DNA of 64,000 bases, from NCBI GenBank assembly GCA_030247855.1, contig JAPDRN010000022.1, positions 62,001 to 126,000 of the forward strand. The letters are read 5' to 3'. Under the pieces are notes generated by a model. The model was not told the origin of the DNA. It ran no database searches and worked only from the letters and a program-made list of their open reading frames with translations. Positions within the stretch are counted from its first letter, which is position 1, and each line of letters begins with the position of its first letter. This DNA comes from Knufia peltigerae (lineage: Eukaryota; Ascomycota; Eurotiomycetes; Chaetothyriales; Trichomeriaceae). Below, piece by piece: positions 33,107 to 44,637 of this stretch. Position numbers and translations under genes: made by a program.

Positions 33107-34754
33107 TCACCGAGAGGTCGGGGCGTAGCGCGACATTTGTCGTAGCCTGCTTCCATATTTGTAAAATAGCAAGGGTGCCGGGATAAGCAAGACACACAAG
33201 AAACCCAGGACACTCGTACCCCAGGCAATGCCTAGATTATGGTACATTTTGGGGGCTGCCAATGGAAAACCTGCCGCCACCAGGCTTCGGCAACATGTGT
33301 TGGCAGCCAGAGCGCTAGCCGCGGATTGAAGGTAGATGTCGACGATATAAGCAACACCGTTCGTGAAGATAAGCATTATACCACTGCCGATGAAAAGTCC
33401 AGCAATTATTTGAGACACAGGTGATATGTTGCGGTTCGAACACCACCCAAACCAGAAGAGGCCAACGGGCAGTAAAATACTGCCTAGCATGATTGGCGGG
33501 AGACGATCTTCCGGTAACACTGACCCGCGTGCTTGAAGGCGTGGACGATAGTATTCGCGTGAGTAGATGGCAACTCCCACAGATGACACCAAGACACTGA
33601 CGAGTATGCTCAAAAATGGCAGAGATGCGACACGAGAATCCCAGCCTCGGCCTTGTGCAAAACTGTAAGGGAACGCGTAAAACGTCAGATAAAGGATGCC
33701 ATAGACGATGGAAATATATAAAGTCATGACCATCAACTGTACGAGTCAGTGTGTCTCCTCCAAGTATAGCGTGCCACGTACCATGGGTTCAAAACAGAGC
33801 ATTTTTATCGGCTTGACCATATACCTTCGCACGAAAGTCTGAAAGTCTGCTGACTGCTCGATGTCGTCCTCACATGCTGTGTCAGGGTTGTTGGCAAGAC
33901 GAGCCTTCCGATTTGCCTTTTGTTGTAAGATTGGCCCATATGTCTCTGGAACGCAGAAGAAGGCCAAGACCCCTACGCTGCCACCCATGATGAGGGTGAG
34001 CCATGCAGTCCAATGCCACCCAAGTTTACTCTCCGTGAGCAGGCTGCCAAATATAGGACCTGTAATCATGGTTCGGTGGTCAGCAAGTCTATACATGGCG
34101 GCAAGTCCATGGGTCTTGGAACATACCTAGTGTAGGGCCGATATAGACTGCCGCGGAGTAGACTGCCGTGGCTGTTCCACGTTCGGCTGGCTCCCAGAAA
34201 TCGGCATAAGCAGCACTGATGAGCGACATAGGGGCTGCCCCAAAGCAGCCTGCCAGAAGGCGACAGACAAGAATGGCCGGTAGGTTGTTCACCACGCCTA
34301 CTGGAATCTGCAGCAGCGCCCATATGAAGTAACCCGTGAACATCGGCAGCCGTCGACCTTTGAGCTCGGACAGAGGGCCTAGATTTGAGACATATATCAA
34401 CAAATGCGCCAGATCAAAGGTGAGTGGTGACATACCCCAGAGTATCGGCCCAAGAGCAAAGCCAAGTACATATAAAGAAACGCCCAATACCGCGACACTT
34501 TCACCAACCCCAAATTGCTTTGATGTTACGGAAATTGTCGACGACCACACTGAACTGCCAAAGGTGACGGCAGCAGCCATGCCTCCCATTAACGAAGTCA
34601 TCAGCCATTTTCGCCACGTCGGGATGTTGAAGGGGCTTTCGAAACTGGCAATGTGTTCGAGAGGATTGTCATTCGGAACCTCGGGCTTTTCCTGGGACAC
34701 CTCCTCATGTTGTTCACCACTGGTGCTGGCTTGCCTCTCCTCGTCGTTTGACAT
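33107..34754 (-). CDS. MFS transporter, DHA1-like drug/H+ antiporter type
   Basis: Exons 34754-34436, 34378-34127, 34059-33782 and 33736-33107 give 492 residues, normal for a 12-span major facilitator. The N-terminal about 55 residues are acidic and cytosolic. Transmembrane segments begin at WRKWLMTSLMGGMAAAVTFG. The signature after TM2 is PLSELKGRRLPMF (motif A-like), and TM4-TM5 carries RLLAGCFGAAPMSLISAAYA with DFWEPAERGTATAVYSAAV, typical of fungal DHA1 exporters (fluconazole-resistance and polyamine groups). A central loop (ANRKARLANNPD to FVRRYMVKPIKML) separates the halves. It probably exports a small organic molecule across the plasma membrane. It is tail-to-tail with the NTF2-like gene. 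Polyamine or sugar transport cannot be excluded by sequence. Confidence 0.88.
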
Positions 34755-36227
34755 CTCAGACTCTGTACAAGTCGTTGCACCGCATCATGGCCCAGCAATA
34801 CAGGTCTGCGTTCATTTAGAACCACCTTGTGATCATCGTAAAGAATGAATGATTCGAAGTCCAGCTTCTACTTTAATAATTCATTCAAAGGTCACGGCGG
34901 ATTTCCACCCGCGGTGGGTAGCGTCGTACATGCCAGGGAGGAGGTGCCGTCTTAACCGCCACCGAAAGCATGGGCCGGAAACAAGACTCCAAGGGGTCCG
35001 TACGACGTCTGGTACATCTCAACTTATCGACCTCCTGTAGAGGTACTTGATCTCCCAGGTCATCAGCACGGAGTACGGGTCCTCAAACGTGTCGATGGCC
35101 GAAGAATACGGCCGTATAAATAATTGGGAGCGAGAACATCGGTGTTGACCTTGTCGCTGACAGCATTGTGCTGCTCAGATGAGATGAAACTTCGTACCAC
35201 CTCAAACCCCCGGAACCAGCGTTCCGCCTCCATTCTCTGCACCATGTCGCCATCGCAATCGCCGGAGTTCCAAACAGAAAACGCACGATCATTAACACAT
35301 ACCGCACCATACTTGTGCCGAGTTACTATCGCAGATAGTCGTGAGATCTTTGCCATCGACCTGGGCGAACACGATCTCGCCCCTTGCATCCTGACCGCCC
35401 TCGCACCAACCCAATGCTCTGAGAGACCTACGAGAAGCCTCGAGCAAATTTTAGGCAAAGCAAGAGTCAGGAAGCCAAGACAAGAAGTTGGTACCAACGG
35501 AGGCCGATAGAATACAAAAGCAACGGTGAGCGTAGGATTGAACGAGAGGATTCATTGTTCTCGAATATTATTGTCGACGTCCAATACTGTCCCAAGTCAC
35601 ATAGCGCTTCAAACTCGTTGGGAATGTGGTGGTAGTGTTCCGACCGATGGAAGCAGGTGCGAATGGAAATGAAACTATGTTGCAGTAGTTCTTTTCGAAG
35701 ATGATGTGAGCACGAACGATATCAGCGATTTGATCTGCTCTCCCCCAGGTACATCGGCTGTTGCAGGGCTATGACTTGTTCTAGATGAAGGATCTTTTGT
35801 ACTTGACGGATTCTATTTCAGACGGGGACAGAGAGTCCGAAGGCCTATCATGTTTGACTCATGTGTCTGGTTCTTCTAAGTATAAGACGCCTGTTTTCCA
35901 TATTCAGCATGACAATTACACCTGATCGCTGGCTTACAAGATTTCACTACACTTTGGTATTGTAGAGCAGGAGCCGCACGAGCCGCAAGAACCGCACTTC
36001 GTATCTAGGTAGACGACCCAGGTTTGTCACCTAAAGGGCTCGCCTGGGGTAAAACCGTAAAAGAGATCAAAGGCTCCGGAGTCGATTGTTGGAGATGCTT
36101 TTCCATGTTACCCGTACATAAGGTATATAACCGAGAGATGTCGTACAACTACAAGTAACTCTCAAGTCTTACAAACCTGTTTGACCAGCACTTGTATATT
36201 CAGTTGATTTCAGTCTTGTATCTCACG
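34755..36227. other. 1.5-kb region between MFS and CMD-like genes
   Basis: Both genes read away from this region, so it holds two promoters. A pair of overlapping open frames exists on opposite strands (35063-35510); neither has an ATG start or domain, so I leave them out. AT-rich core promoter sequence appears near 36100-36140. Confidence 0.4.
36123..36130 (+). promoter_or_regulatory. Possible TATA box
   Basis: The sequence GTATATAA lies about 100 bp upstream of the ATG at 36228, at the usual distance for an inducible fungal promoter. It is a sequence match only. Confidence 0.4.
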
Positions 36228-36794
36228 ATGTCGAACCGCCTTGGTCTAACCGCGCCAAAAGACTTGACAGATGAGCAGAAGCCCGCATATGAGTTGTTCA
36301 GTGAATACACCAAGCAGCGCTATGGCTCCTCCCCACAGACTGCCCTCGACGATGGTACACTGATTGGGCCGTTTGGAATCTTGTTGCACCACCCACAAGT
36401 GGCCGAACATTTTCATCTCCTCGTGAAAACCTTACAAACAATACCTGGTCTGACCTTGTACGGGCGAGAGGTTGTGATCGCGGTTGCTGGTTCACGCTCG
36501 CAAGCAGCTTTTGAGAACTATGCTCACGCCATCATTTCTCGGCGCGCAGGGATTTCAGAGGCTGAGCTTCACGACATTCATGCTGGCAAGTGTCCGGAGA
36601 CACTCACGGAAGAAGGAAAGATAGCATTCGAGCTGGCCACTGCTCTTGGACGCCCTGGACCACTGGACCAAGCGATCTGGGACAAGGCTGTCAAAATCCT
36701 GGGCAAAGAGGGAGCGGCTGCAGCCGTTCATTACACGGGCTTTTATAGCTATGTTGGCACTATATTGAATGGGTTTGATGCCAAGGTACCTTGA
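36228..36794 (+). CDS. Carboxymuconolactone-decarboxylase/AhpD-like protein
   Basis: Single exon, 188 residues from ATG 36228; an upstream in-frame TTG is ignored. The layout fits the CMD family: LGLTAPKDLTDEQKPAYELF, then IGPFGILLHHPQVAEHFHLL, LYGREVVIAVAGSRSQAAFE, NYAHAIISRRAGISEAEL and EEGKIAFELATALGRPG. The Cys-x-x-Cys redox pair of true AhpD peroxidases is absent: the corresponding stretch is SRSQAAFENYAH with one conserved His. It is therefore more like the decarboxylase/cyclase branch than an alkylhydroperoxidase. CMD-like proteins occur in aromatic catabolism and fungal secondary metabolism. Nearby NTF2-like and MFS genes support an accessory role. The exact reaction cannot be stated. 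Confidence 0.8.
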   Translation: MSNRLGLTAPKDLTDEQKPAYELFSEYTKQRYGSSPQTALDDGTLIGPFGILLHHPQVAEHFHLLVKTLQTIPGLTLYGREVVIAVAGSRSQAAFENYAHAIISRRAGISEAELHDIHAGKCPETLTEEGKIAFELATALGRPGPLDQAIWDKAVKILGKEGAAAAVHYTGFYSYVGTILNGFDAKVP

Positions 36795-37230
36795 ACGTGT
36801 GATAATAGAGACAAATTTCAACGGAATGAATATGCGGCTGCTGAAGGTTGCCAAAGATATAACCCCGTTCTTCTTTCTCAGTGTGGTGTTTGCTCCAGAT
36901 TAGCCTTGCGACTTGCTTTTCCTTGCGACATAAGTAGACAGTGACTTGAGCGAGGCAGTAAGACGTACCACATGGTAAACTGCTCGTGCTCGTACTCGTG
37001 CACATTTTGCAGCCTCGCTCAGGGAAATGAGAGGCGAGGCTGACGCCTTGGCTTGCGTCATTGCATCATGGCCTCAAGATGACGCTCCCTAGGAAGAAGT
37101 ATTTCGTGCTGATGTTTTCTTCATGTACGTGACAACCTTAGATTGATAAGTGTCTTCTACAGACAAGGTCGGATACCGCATCTCAGACGATAGCAAAAGG
37201 CAGCAGCCCCCACTATCGAGCCCAAACAAG
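36795..37230. other. Intergenic: CMD-like 3' end and DUF726 5' end
   Basis: Pyrimidine/CGTGCTCGTACTC-rich DNA near 36980-37010 probably belongs to the DUF726 promoter. An ATG at 37112 followed by a GTACGT donor and a CTACAG acceptor at 37162 could form a 13-nt first exon; this is listed as a finding. Confidence 0.4.
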
Positions 37231-39258
37231 ATGCCGTCTCTATCGAATATCAATTTCAAGGGCAGGACTTCAAGTCCCAAGCGTAATCCGCAGAATGCCC
37301 AATCAGACGATCAATCTCTAGCTACTCTACTCACTCTGGATCAACGCGCCGAACTCAGTGTTTTGATTGCCCATGTCACAGAGAACATGAGAAAGGACCT
37401 TATCAAGGCCTTTGACGAGAAACCAAAGCCCAAACCCAAACCGCCCGCTGACAACGAGAAGGACATAGATCTGTCCAAACTCAACTTCGATGACCCAGGA
37501 GTCGCCAGTCAGGATGCTGAGATTGAAGCCATGAAACGAGAACAGCTCGAAGCTGCCAAATCCGAAGAAGAAACCACCGTGTCTGCCACGCCTCAGAGCG
37601 AGGCGTTGAAGAAATCCGCGCTAGACTTCTTCGACCGCTGGTCTGAAAGTGTGATCTTGAGGGTCGGGGAGGTGGTCAACGCCCGCGAGGAGCGAAGTTC
37701 GGCACAAGAACCTCACAAGAAGACTCCTCCCCCGCCGCCACAGGTCTACATTACCAACGACAGGGAAAAGGCCGCTGACGATCGACTGTCAGATATTTAC
37801 TCCCCGGTCACCACGCCATTGGCGGATCTAAGCCACACAGAACGCTCGACGATCCTCAACGCCATCCTTCTCCTCCTCCTCAGTCTCGAAACGTACCGTG
37901 CTCACTCGCGGACGTTGATGCTTCGCCTGGCCACCTCGTTGCACATCTCCAGTGGCGAGGTTTCCAAGATGGAAAAGGACACCGCCTACGGCCTTCTCGC
38001 CGCCGCCAGCAAGATGGACGCCGGAGAGTCTGCCTCTGCCGCCCAGAAAGCCAGCGCCACTGCGCGAAAATGGAAAGTCGGAATAGCCAGTGTCGCAGGC
38101 GCCGCATTGATCGGCGTTACGGGCGGGCTGGCAGCCCCTCTGGTGGCTGCCGGAGTCGGAGGCTTGTTGGGAGGCCTTGGTCTCGGGGCGACTGCCGCAG
38201 CCGGGTATCTAGGCGCATTGGCGGGCAGTGGCGTCCTCGTCGGTGGGCTGTTTGGAGCGTATGGCGGACGAATGACGGGGCGCATGATGGACAAGTATTC
38301 AAAGGAAATTGAGGATTTCGCCTTCATTCCTGTCCGCGGCAGTGTGGACGATAGTGAAGAGAAACTACAGCAAAGGCGACGGCTGAGGGTCACGATCGGC
38401 ATCACCGGCTGGCTGACTCAAGAAGACGAGGTGAAAAATCCGTGGAAAGTGCTCGGTGACGGTGGTGAAGCTTTCGCCTTGAGATGGGAACTACAAGCTC
38501 TGATGAACCTCGGGAACGCTCTGAAGAACTTTGTGACCAGCGAGGCATGGAGCTACCTAAAGAAGCAAATCATCAAGAGAACGATACTGGCGGGCTTGTA
38601 TTCGGCCATGTTGGCCCCTTTGGCGATATTGAAAGTTGCAAAGTTGGTCGACAGTCCGTTTGGAATTGCCAAGTTGAGGGCGATGAAGGCCGGCGAGGTG
38701 CTCGCCGACGCGCTGATCAACAAAGCACAAGGAGAGAGACCGGTCAGCCTCGTCGGTCACTCGTTGGGCGCCAGGGTCATATATTCCTGTTTGCTGGCAC
38801 TCGCCCGGAGGCAGGCGTTCGGTCTGATCGACAGCGTCGTCCTGATGGGTTCCCCGGTACCGAGTGACGACGACGTCTGGCGCTCGATGAGGAGCGTGGT
38901 CGGCGGGCGACTGATCAACGTGTACTCTACCAACGATTACATTCTCGCATTCATGTATCGGACCAGCAGTGCACAGCTCGGCATCGCCGGACTGCAAGAG
39001 ATCAACGCGTACGGGGTGGAGAACTTTGACGTGAGTGAGCAAGTCACCGGCCATCTCAAGTATCAGAACATGGTGGGCAAGATGTTGACCGAAGTCGGTT
39101 GGACCGACATCGACGAGGAGGCTCTGGAAAAGGAACGGATTGTCCTAGAGCAGGTCGAGGAACAGGAAAAGGAACAAGAAGAGGAGGAAAAGGAGAAGGA
39201 AGAAAGAGAGGAGGCCGAGGCGACAGAACAGAAGAAACCTGCTCTTCCACCGAGATGA
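37231..39258 (+). CDS. DUF726-family alpha/beta hydrolase (TMCO4-like)
   Basis: 675 residues from the first in-frame ATG (37231); the open frame continues upstream of it to at least 37163, so a short first exon is possible. Seen: a disordered charged N-terminus with KPKPKPKPPADN and PPPPPQ; a helical middle region; a glycine-rich double hairpin (VAGAALIGVTGGLAAPLVAA, GLLGGLGLGATAAAGYLGAL) that looks membrane-associated; and a hydrolase core with the nucleophile elbow LVGHSLGARVIYS followed by DSVVLMGSPVP. Residues after the elbow (RLINVYSTNDYILAFMYR) fit the family. The C-terminal about 45 residues are Glu/Lys-rich, probably coiled coil. The family's human member is TMCO4; substrate and cellular role are not established. 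Confidence 0.88.
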   Translation: MPSLSNINFKGRTSSPKRNPQNAQSDDQSLATLLTLDQRAELSVLIAHVTENMRKDLIKAFDEKPKPKPKPPADNEKDIDLSKLNFDDPGVASQDAEIEAMKREQLEAAKSEEETTVSATPQSEALKKSALDFFDRWSESVILRVGEVVNAREERSSAQEPHKKTPPPPPQVYITNDREKAADDRLSDIYSPVTTPLADLSHTERSTILNAILLLLLSLETYRAHSRTLMLRLATSLHISSGEVSKMEKDTAYGLLAAASKMDAGESASAAQKASATARKWKVGIASVAGAALIGVTGGLAAPLVAAGVGGLLGGLGLGATAAAGYLGALAGSGVLVGGLFGAYGGRMTGRMMDKYSKEIEDFAFIPVRGSVDDSEEKLQQRRRLRVTIGITGWLTQEDEVKNPWKVLGDGGEAFALRWELQALMNLGNALKNFVTSEAWSYLKKQIIKRTILAGLYSAMLAPLAILKVAKLVDSPFGIAKLRAMKAGEVLADALINKAQGERPVSLVGHSLGARVIYSCLLALARRQAFGLIDSVVLMGSPVPSDDDVWRSMRSVVGGRLINVYSTNDYILAFMYRTSSAQLGIAGLQEINAYGVENFDVSEQVTGHLKYQNMVGKMLTEVGWTDIDEEALEKERIVLEQVEEQEKEQEEEEKEKEEREEAEATEQKKPALPPR

Positions 39259-39837
39259 GAAGCAATGGACAGATACAGAAATGAAGAGCAAATGTACGAA
39301 TACACGATGAGAAGCGGGAGCCGAATACACACTAAAGACCGTTGACCATATTTGACAAGAATGTGCGCATCGCTCAAGGTGGAACGACATTTTATGAAAC
39401 TGCGTTGTACTTTGTCCAGAGCAAAACAACACTTGATGACAAAGAAAAGAGGCATGGATTGCCATTACAAACCTGTCTAGATTATCCAACGACCTGACTT
39501 TTTACAAGGGTATATATCCGGTTCCACCAACGGGTATCAATACCCAAACACGATTCCAGCGCCCAGTATCAATATCCCAACGTAATGTCCAACCCCAAAT
39601 GGAGAGTGTTCCAAAATTATCTGGCATCCTATTTCTCCTCTAGCAAAAGTCCTGATGCCACAGCGTCAGCAGAAATCTCCTCTTTCAACTTGGGTTATAC
39701 ATGTACGGGCGTATGTACCGAGTGACCCACAAACCATGATAAATTCCACGTATCAATAGACGCATAGATAAAATTCATCCCGCACAGGCAGACACCTTGA
39801 AGACATCTGTACACAACGGTGCTTCGTTCAAGACGTT
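39259..39837. other. Convergent 3' flank
   Basis: Lies between two converging genes; AT-rich, no gene. Terminator positions cannot be fixed by eye. Confidence 0.4.
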
Positions 39838-41309
39838 TCAACACTTTTGCTGCCGGTTGAACCACCTCGTCATGCCCAGGCACAAGGTCGCCAGGAACCT
39901 GTTGTCCGTCGGCACATTGTCGATCAGGATGATGTTGGGTGGCTTTCCGGCCTTCTTGGCCCACTCCAGGGGCCCCGTGTACGGCACGGTCCCGCCGGTC
40001 TGGGCGAGGAAGTTGTTAAAGTACGTGGCCGACTCGAGGATCGACGTACCGTCTTCGGTCGCGCCGCCGAACCCTATCCCGATCGCTCCCAGCACGTCCT
40101 GGGTAAAGGTCCAACTGAGGAGGAACAACTGGTTCGGGGTCTGGGGGGTTTCGACCTGTGAGCTAAACTTGGTCCACTGGTCCTGCCTCATGGTGTCTAG
40201 GTCGGTCGTGTCGGCGTAGTTGTTGTACACGGGCAGCTGTCCCGGTCCGTAGAATCCCTTGCCCGAAAACTTGTTGGCGGACAACCAGTTCAGGTCGCGC
40301 TCGTCGCACACCACGACCACGGCGGGACTCGACGATATGAACTCGCCCAGTTTCACCGTCGTGAGAACGTCCGACGCGTGCCCGGTGTAGAGATACTTGA
40401 GTCCCGACAGTTGGGTCAGGAGGTTCTTGTATTGCGCGTCGTTGAAAGCGTCGTACCCACTGTCCGTGTCGAGACTGTGGCTGAGCTCGAGGACGACGAG
40501 CTCGTTGAAACCTTTGGCCGTGAAGGCGTTGACGTCGGAGATGATGTCGGCCATGGACTCGCCGTTGGCCCCGAGCTGATCGGTGTAGTGGCCCGTGTAG
40601 AACTGGCCGTGAGAGATGGACGGCCGGATGTCAAAGTACCGCATCCCGGCCTCGAGCTGACCCCCGACCGACAGCGTTTGTGTTTGGGAGTTGTCCGAGT
40701 CGCCGCCGTGTGCGTAGTTGATCTGCGACATGCCCGCGTCGTGCGAGCCGGGGAGCACAATGTCCTGCAACGTCAGGCACCCGATGAACGGCAGGCTCTG
40801 CTCCATCCAGTCCAAAGGAGGATTGTTGCCGGCGAGGCTGGTGTTGTCGCCCACGAGCAGGAACGGGGACCAGGCTTGGTCGTACAGTGGGATGCTGATT
40901 GTCGAGCCTTTGGGGTTTCGTTGAGTGCCGAATTGGTCCAGCACGGCGTTGATGGCGTACTCGTATCCTCCACCGTCGCCGTCGCCTTCGCCGGAAACGG
41001 AAATCTTGAGGTCAGCCACGGGGTGAGCTTGGTCGATCCATGAAAAGGGCCAGTCGGCTTGCGCTTTTGTTGGGTTGCTTCCTTGAGAAGTGTCGACGAC
41101 TATAGATGCTTCATATGTGTCACCTAGACAGTTGCAAAGTGATCCATGTCAGTCCACCAAATTTCCAACGACGGTCAGGCATTCTTCTTACCGGATGCCA
41201 AAGTCTTGGGAAAGTCCCATTCTATGAGACCCGTGGTTTCTGCAAGCGTATATCCCGTCCAGTCGTAAGGCGTCAAATTGATGATTGACAAGTTCGTTTG
41301 GAATGACAT
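39838..41309 (-). CDS. PI-PLC-X-like phosphodiesterase
   Basis: Exons 41309-41192 and 41123-39838 give 467 residues (intron 68 bp, GTAAGA...CTAG). The catalytic half has the PI-PLC X signature: IVLPGSHDAGMSQINYAHGG with the first catalytic His, RYFDIRPSISHGQFYTGHYT with the second His, and ELVVLELSHSL. The C-terminal part has LFLLSWTFTQDVLGAIGIGF and NIILIDNVPTDNRFLATLCL, a normal ending for this fungal subfamily. No clear signal peptide is visible: the N-terminal exon reads MSFQTNLSIINLTPYDW and continues into a beta-rich domain (residues about 40-130). Such proteins cleave phosphoinositide or GPI-like head groups, but many fungal members are uncharacterised. A secreted or intracellular site cannot be decided here. 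Confidence 0.85.
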
Positions 41310-43008
41310 ATTCCCTGATCAAGATCTTTGTAGCAGCGATTTTTCTGCACTGTGCAAAAAAAAATCTATGTTGATAAAACAGTAAAAATTTCCATGATCA
41401 GCTCAGTAGCAGGAGTCTTGTCCAAGATGCTTCAGATCAGCGACCGGACAGAACCATAGTATTAAAACCTCTCCCAGGTATCATCAAACGAACCTGCAAG
41501 GGCTCATGGCGGAGGTCGAGTGGGTGGAATATCGTACGAGCAAGGTGGTTCATGATGAGGCCCACAATTAACAAGGCTCCCCCGAGGCGAGTTGACAAAA
41601 TGTGAGACGCACGTCCTCCCGTGGCCGTTGACGTTGGTCGGAGCTAATTTTGAAGTTTGTAGACTTCTCCTGTGGCAAATGTGCTTGCCTGGGATGACCG
41701 CAGCGAGTCGTTGGCCTGGAAAGGGCCTGAAACAAGGCTTCGGGCTCATTCGAGCTAAATTTGGCGAGGCTTTTGCATCCTGGTCGTCGATACAAGGATT
41801 GGCTATCATCATCTGGCCTAATGAGTCGCGGACTTGGAACCGGGATTTCGTGGCGTTAAGATTCGACTTTGTCAGAAATGAAAGTCTGTGGACGTACGAG
41901 TCAACAGCTGGGCCTCTTTCGAATCTCGCTATTTTAGAGATTGACATGATTTCAGCCGCAACAGCTGTTTATTCGACGTATTGAACGACTTGGTCGTTTC
42001 GCTTGGGCCGGTGAATCTGCGCTGATGTGAAAGTGGCCGAGGCAGAATGGAAGATCATTTCATCTTTTGTCGTTCCTGCAGGTGACCCTGACCGGGCCTT
42101 GTTGGCAGTCCAGAACCTGTTGAAAAAGGCTGCTGACGAAGGACCTGCGTATCCGTATATTCCGTGCCTGATGTGCCTTGTTTGGTGTGACGATCCCCCG
42201 GATGATCCGTTGGCGCTCATGCTGATCATTCTTGAGCGGTCCCTGTAAATCAGGGCAACATACTCCGGACTGGTAGAGTAAGAATATGCAAGGACGATCA
42301 GAGTCCACACACCCGCAGCTCATCTTCGAACCGAGCATGAGAAACAGGTAATGTATACCTTCAATCGTCCAATAACTTCTTAGTACCATCCCTGTACATG
42401 AATAATGAATAGTCGCACCATTCATCAGTGGCCGCTCTCACGAGTACAAAGTTGAGAACATGCACATCAATCTTGACCGACTGACTCGTGACACAACAAC
42501 AACTGTTGCCTAATGCTCTTCGCCAACAAAGTTACAGATGTCTTGGACTATGAGTACTCCCTGCGTGAGATCTCAATTCTACTGGGTTTCAAGAGACGGC
42601 AACGCGTTATTTAGATATTCGTAAGTGAATTGAAGTCTGGTCTCGATTGCTCTAGCCAATCTAATCCTTAGTGATGATTGTATTGACGACTCGTTCTACA
42701 TCAATCAGCGATGTGATCGACAATGACTTGGGTCCAGATGCCCATACAAGGGTACCGTTTTCAGATAATTCAACATTCATCTGATGCCTTCACACAAATA
42801 AATGATTGCCATATTGCATTGCAGACTATATCATGCAGAAGCGGAAACACCTTCTAGCTCCGTCGAAAGTCTTGCAATTGACACGATCTGTCCTCAAGCA
42901 CAGATGTGAGTTTCTGGTCCAAACTGAAATTTCATCAATTCAACGCTCAACGCGTGATGTCTCCCATCATTCTCTTGTTGCCAATCATACTCTATCGGAT
43001 ATGTGTAG
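41310..43008. other. 1.7-kb stretch without a supported gene
   Basis: Contains the promoter of the PI-PLC-like gene (right after 41309, AT-rich with an A run near 41355) and the 3' flank of the permease. Opposing frames at 41504-41984 and a plus-strand frame at 42027-42248 lack ATG starts or motifs. Confidence 0.4.
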
Positions 43009-44637
43009 CTATCGCCCGGTGTACCTCATCTCCAGATATCTCACGGGTACGAAGGTAAGTGTTCCAAAGATACCACTGAAGATCCACCCTAGTTCCGCAC
43101 CTGATGCTTTGGCCACCACACCGACGTACCACGTCTGGTTCATGGATAGTACGGCTCCGACAAATCCCATGGCAATAGCCGAGAAACCTGCTATTCCATA
43201 AGGTATCACCTTCATGTTGTTCCAGTCTTCCAACGGGAACCTGCGCTTCCTGAAGTACAGGTACTCGATCGAGGTGCAGCACAGGAACGGGGTCAGGAAG
43301 TATCCAATGACACTCAGGAAGGATTCGAGGACCTCCTCAAAGGAGTCTTCGGCCGCAATGGCGATGGCGATGAAGGCGGCCGAGCCAAGCACGTTCCAAA
43401 CGATGCGCGGGACCCTCATGAGGATCGGGTGGAAGTTTTGGCACGTGAATGCGAGACTGTAGTTGTTTACCAGGTTGCACCCGATGATGGACAAGGCCGA
43501 CAAGACCAGCAAAAATTTGCCGAATCCGTGAATCGGGCGGAGAGCTTCGCCCATGAGGCCTCCGACGCCACGGGTATCGTAAGCCTCTGCGAACTTGGGG
43601 TCCGCCGCGACGGCCGTCATGAAGGCCGCACCGAGGATCTCGGGGATTGAGCAACCAAAAAAGTTGCCGGCCCAGATCGACAGGATCAGTTTGGTCTTGT
43701 CCGTTTTGACGGGCATCCGCACGTTGTAGTCTGCAGAGGTCTGCGCCCACCCCCCGACGAACCCGTACAGCACGGCGATGAAGCCCATGACGCTCCTGGC
43801 CTCCCTGGACCCGGAGCCCATGGGCAGCGCGCCTGCGTCGAAGTGCTTCGCGCCGTACCCGGCCAGGAAGATGAAGATGACGACCTGAGGGATCCAGCAC
43901 CAGCGCTCAAACATGTGCACGGCGAAGTAGCCAAAGAAGGAGATGACGGCCGTGCACACGCCGATGATCAGGTTTCCGGCCCACAGTGGACAATTGCCGT
44001 CTGACAGTTCGTGCAGGACTTGAGACCCAGCGATGGAGTTGACACTCGACCAGCCGACCATGCCGCAGATGTTCAAGATCACCAAGGCTCTCGTGCCCCA
44101 GATCCCAAAGGCATACCGGCCGACAGACATGGTCCTCAAGCCGGTGATGGGACCGAAGCACCCGAACAATCCGACGACGATGGCCATGGAGCAGTTGATG
44201 CAAACGATGACCGCAAAAGAATCCCAGAATCCCAGCCCAAAAATCGGTCCCAGAGCACCAGTGGCAAAGGTTGCTGGACTGCAGGTTTGTTTTTCCACCA
44301 TCAGCTACGACCGCGTTCGCTAGGAGGAATGGACCTGTGAATGAACTCACGTAAAATTGGCCGATGCCCACATTGTATACCCGTCGAGGACTGATTGATT
44401 GACTCTATCCTCCTCCCTGACTCTTTCGATGCCACGCTCCTCGGCGTGAAGGAAACTGGCGTACTTGAGTACCGAGCGGAACCATCCTTTCGAAGCCTCG
44501 ACTTGTGCGAGATCATCGACCTTGTCAGTGACACGATGCTTCTCGATAGTTTTGCCTTCGCCACCGACGATAGTAGTGCTTGTCTGTGTGATGACGTGAG
44601 AGTCATTTTTCTCGGGATCGTTGTTGTATTCCGCCAT
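43009..44637 (-). CDS. NCS1 purine/cytosine permease
   Basis: Exons 44637-44351 and 44278-43009 give 518 residues, standard for the Fcy2/FcyB family of plasma-membrane proton symporters for adenine, guanine, hypoxanthine and cytosine. The N-terminus is hydrophilic with TIVGGEGKTIEKHRVTDKVD. The first membrane block follows (TPATFATGALGPIFGLGFWD). Other family landmarks: VGLFGCFGPITGLRTMSVGR, NICGMVGWSSVNSIAGSQVL, GFVGGWAQTSADYNVRMPV and WNVLGSAAFIAIAIAAEDSF. The splice joining ASANFT to PATFATG is supported by the CTGCAG acceptor at 44279; without it the frame stops. The upstream reading with GTG is not needed. It shares a 1.4-kb divergent region with an FAD monooxygenase. Specificity within the family cannot be read from the sequence. 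Confidence 0.92.

Noticed and set aside
35063..35510. Two long opposing open frames between the MFS and CMD-like genes
   Set aside because: Neither begins with ATG, they overlap on opposite strands and neither shows a recognisable fold.
41504..41984. Opposing frames upstream of the PI-PLC-like gene
   Set aside because: No ATG-led start with support, no domain and mutually overlapping.
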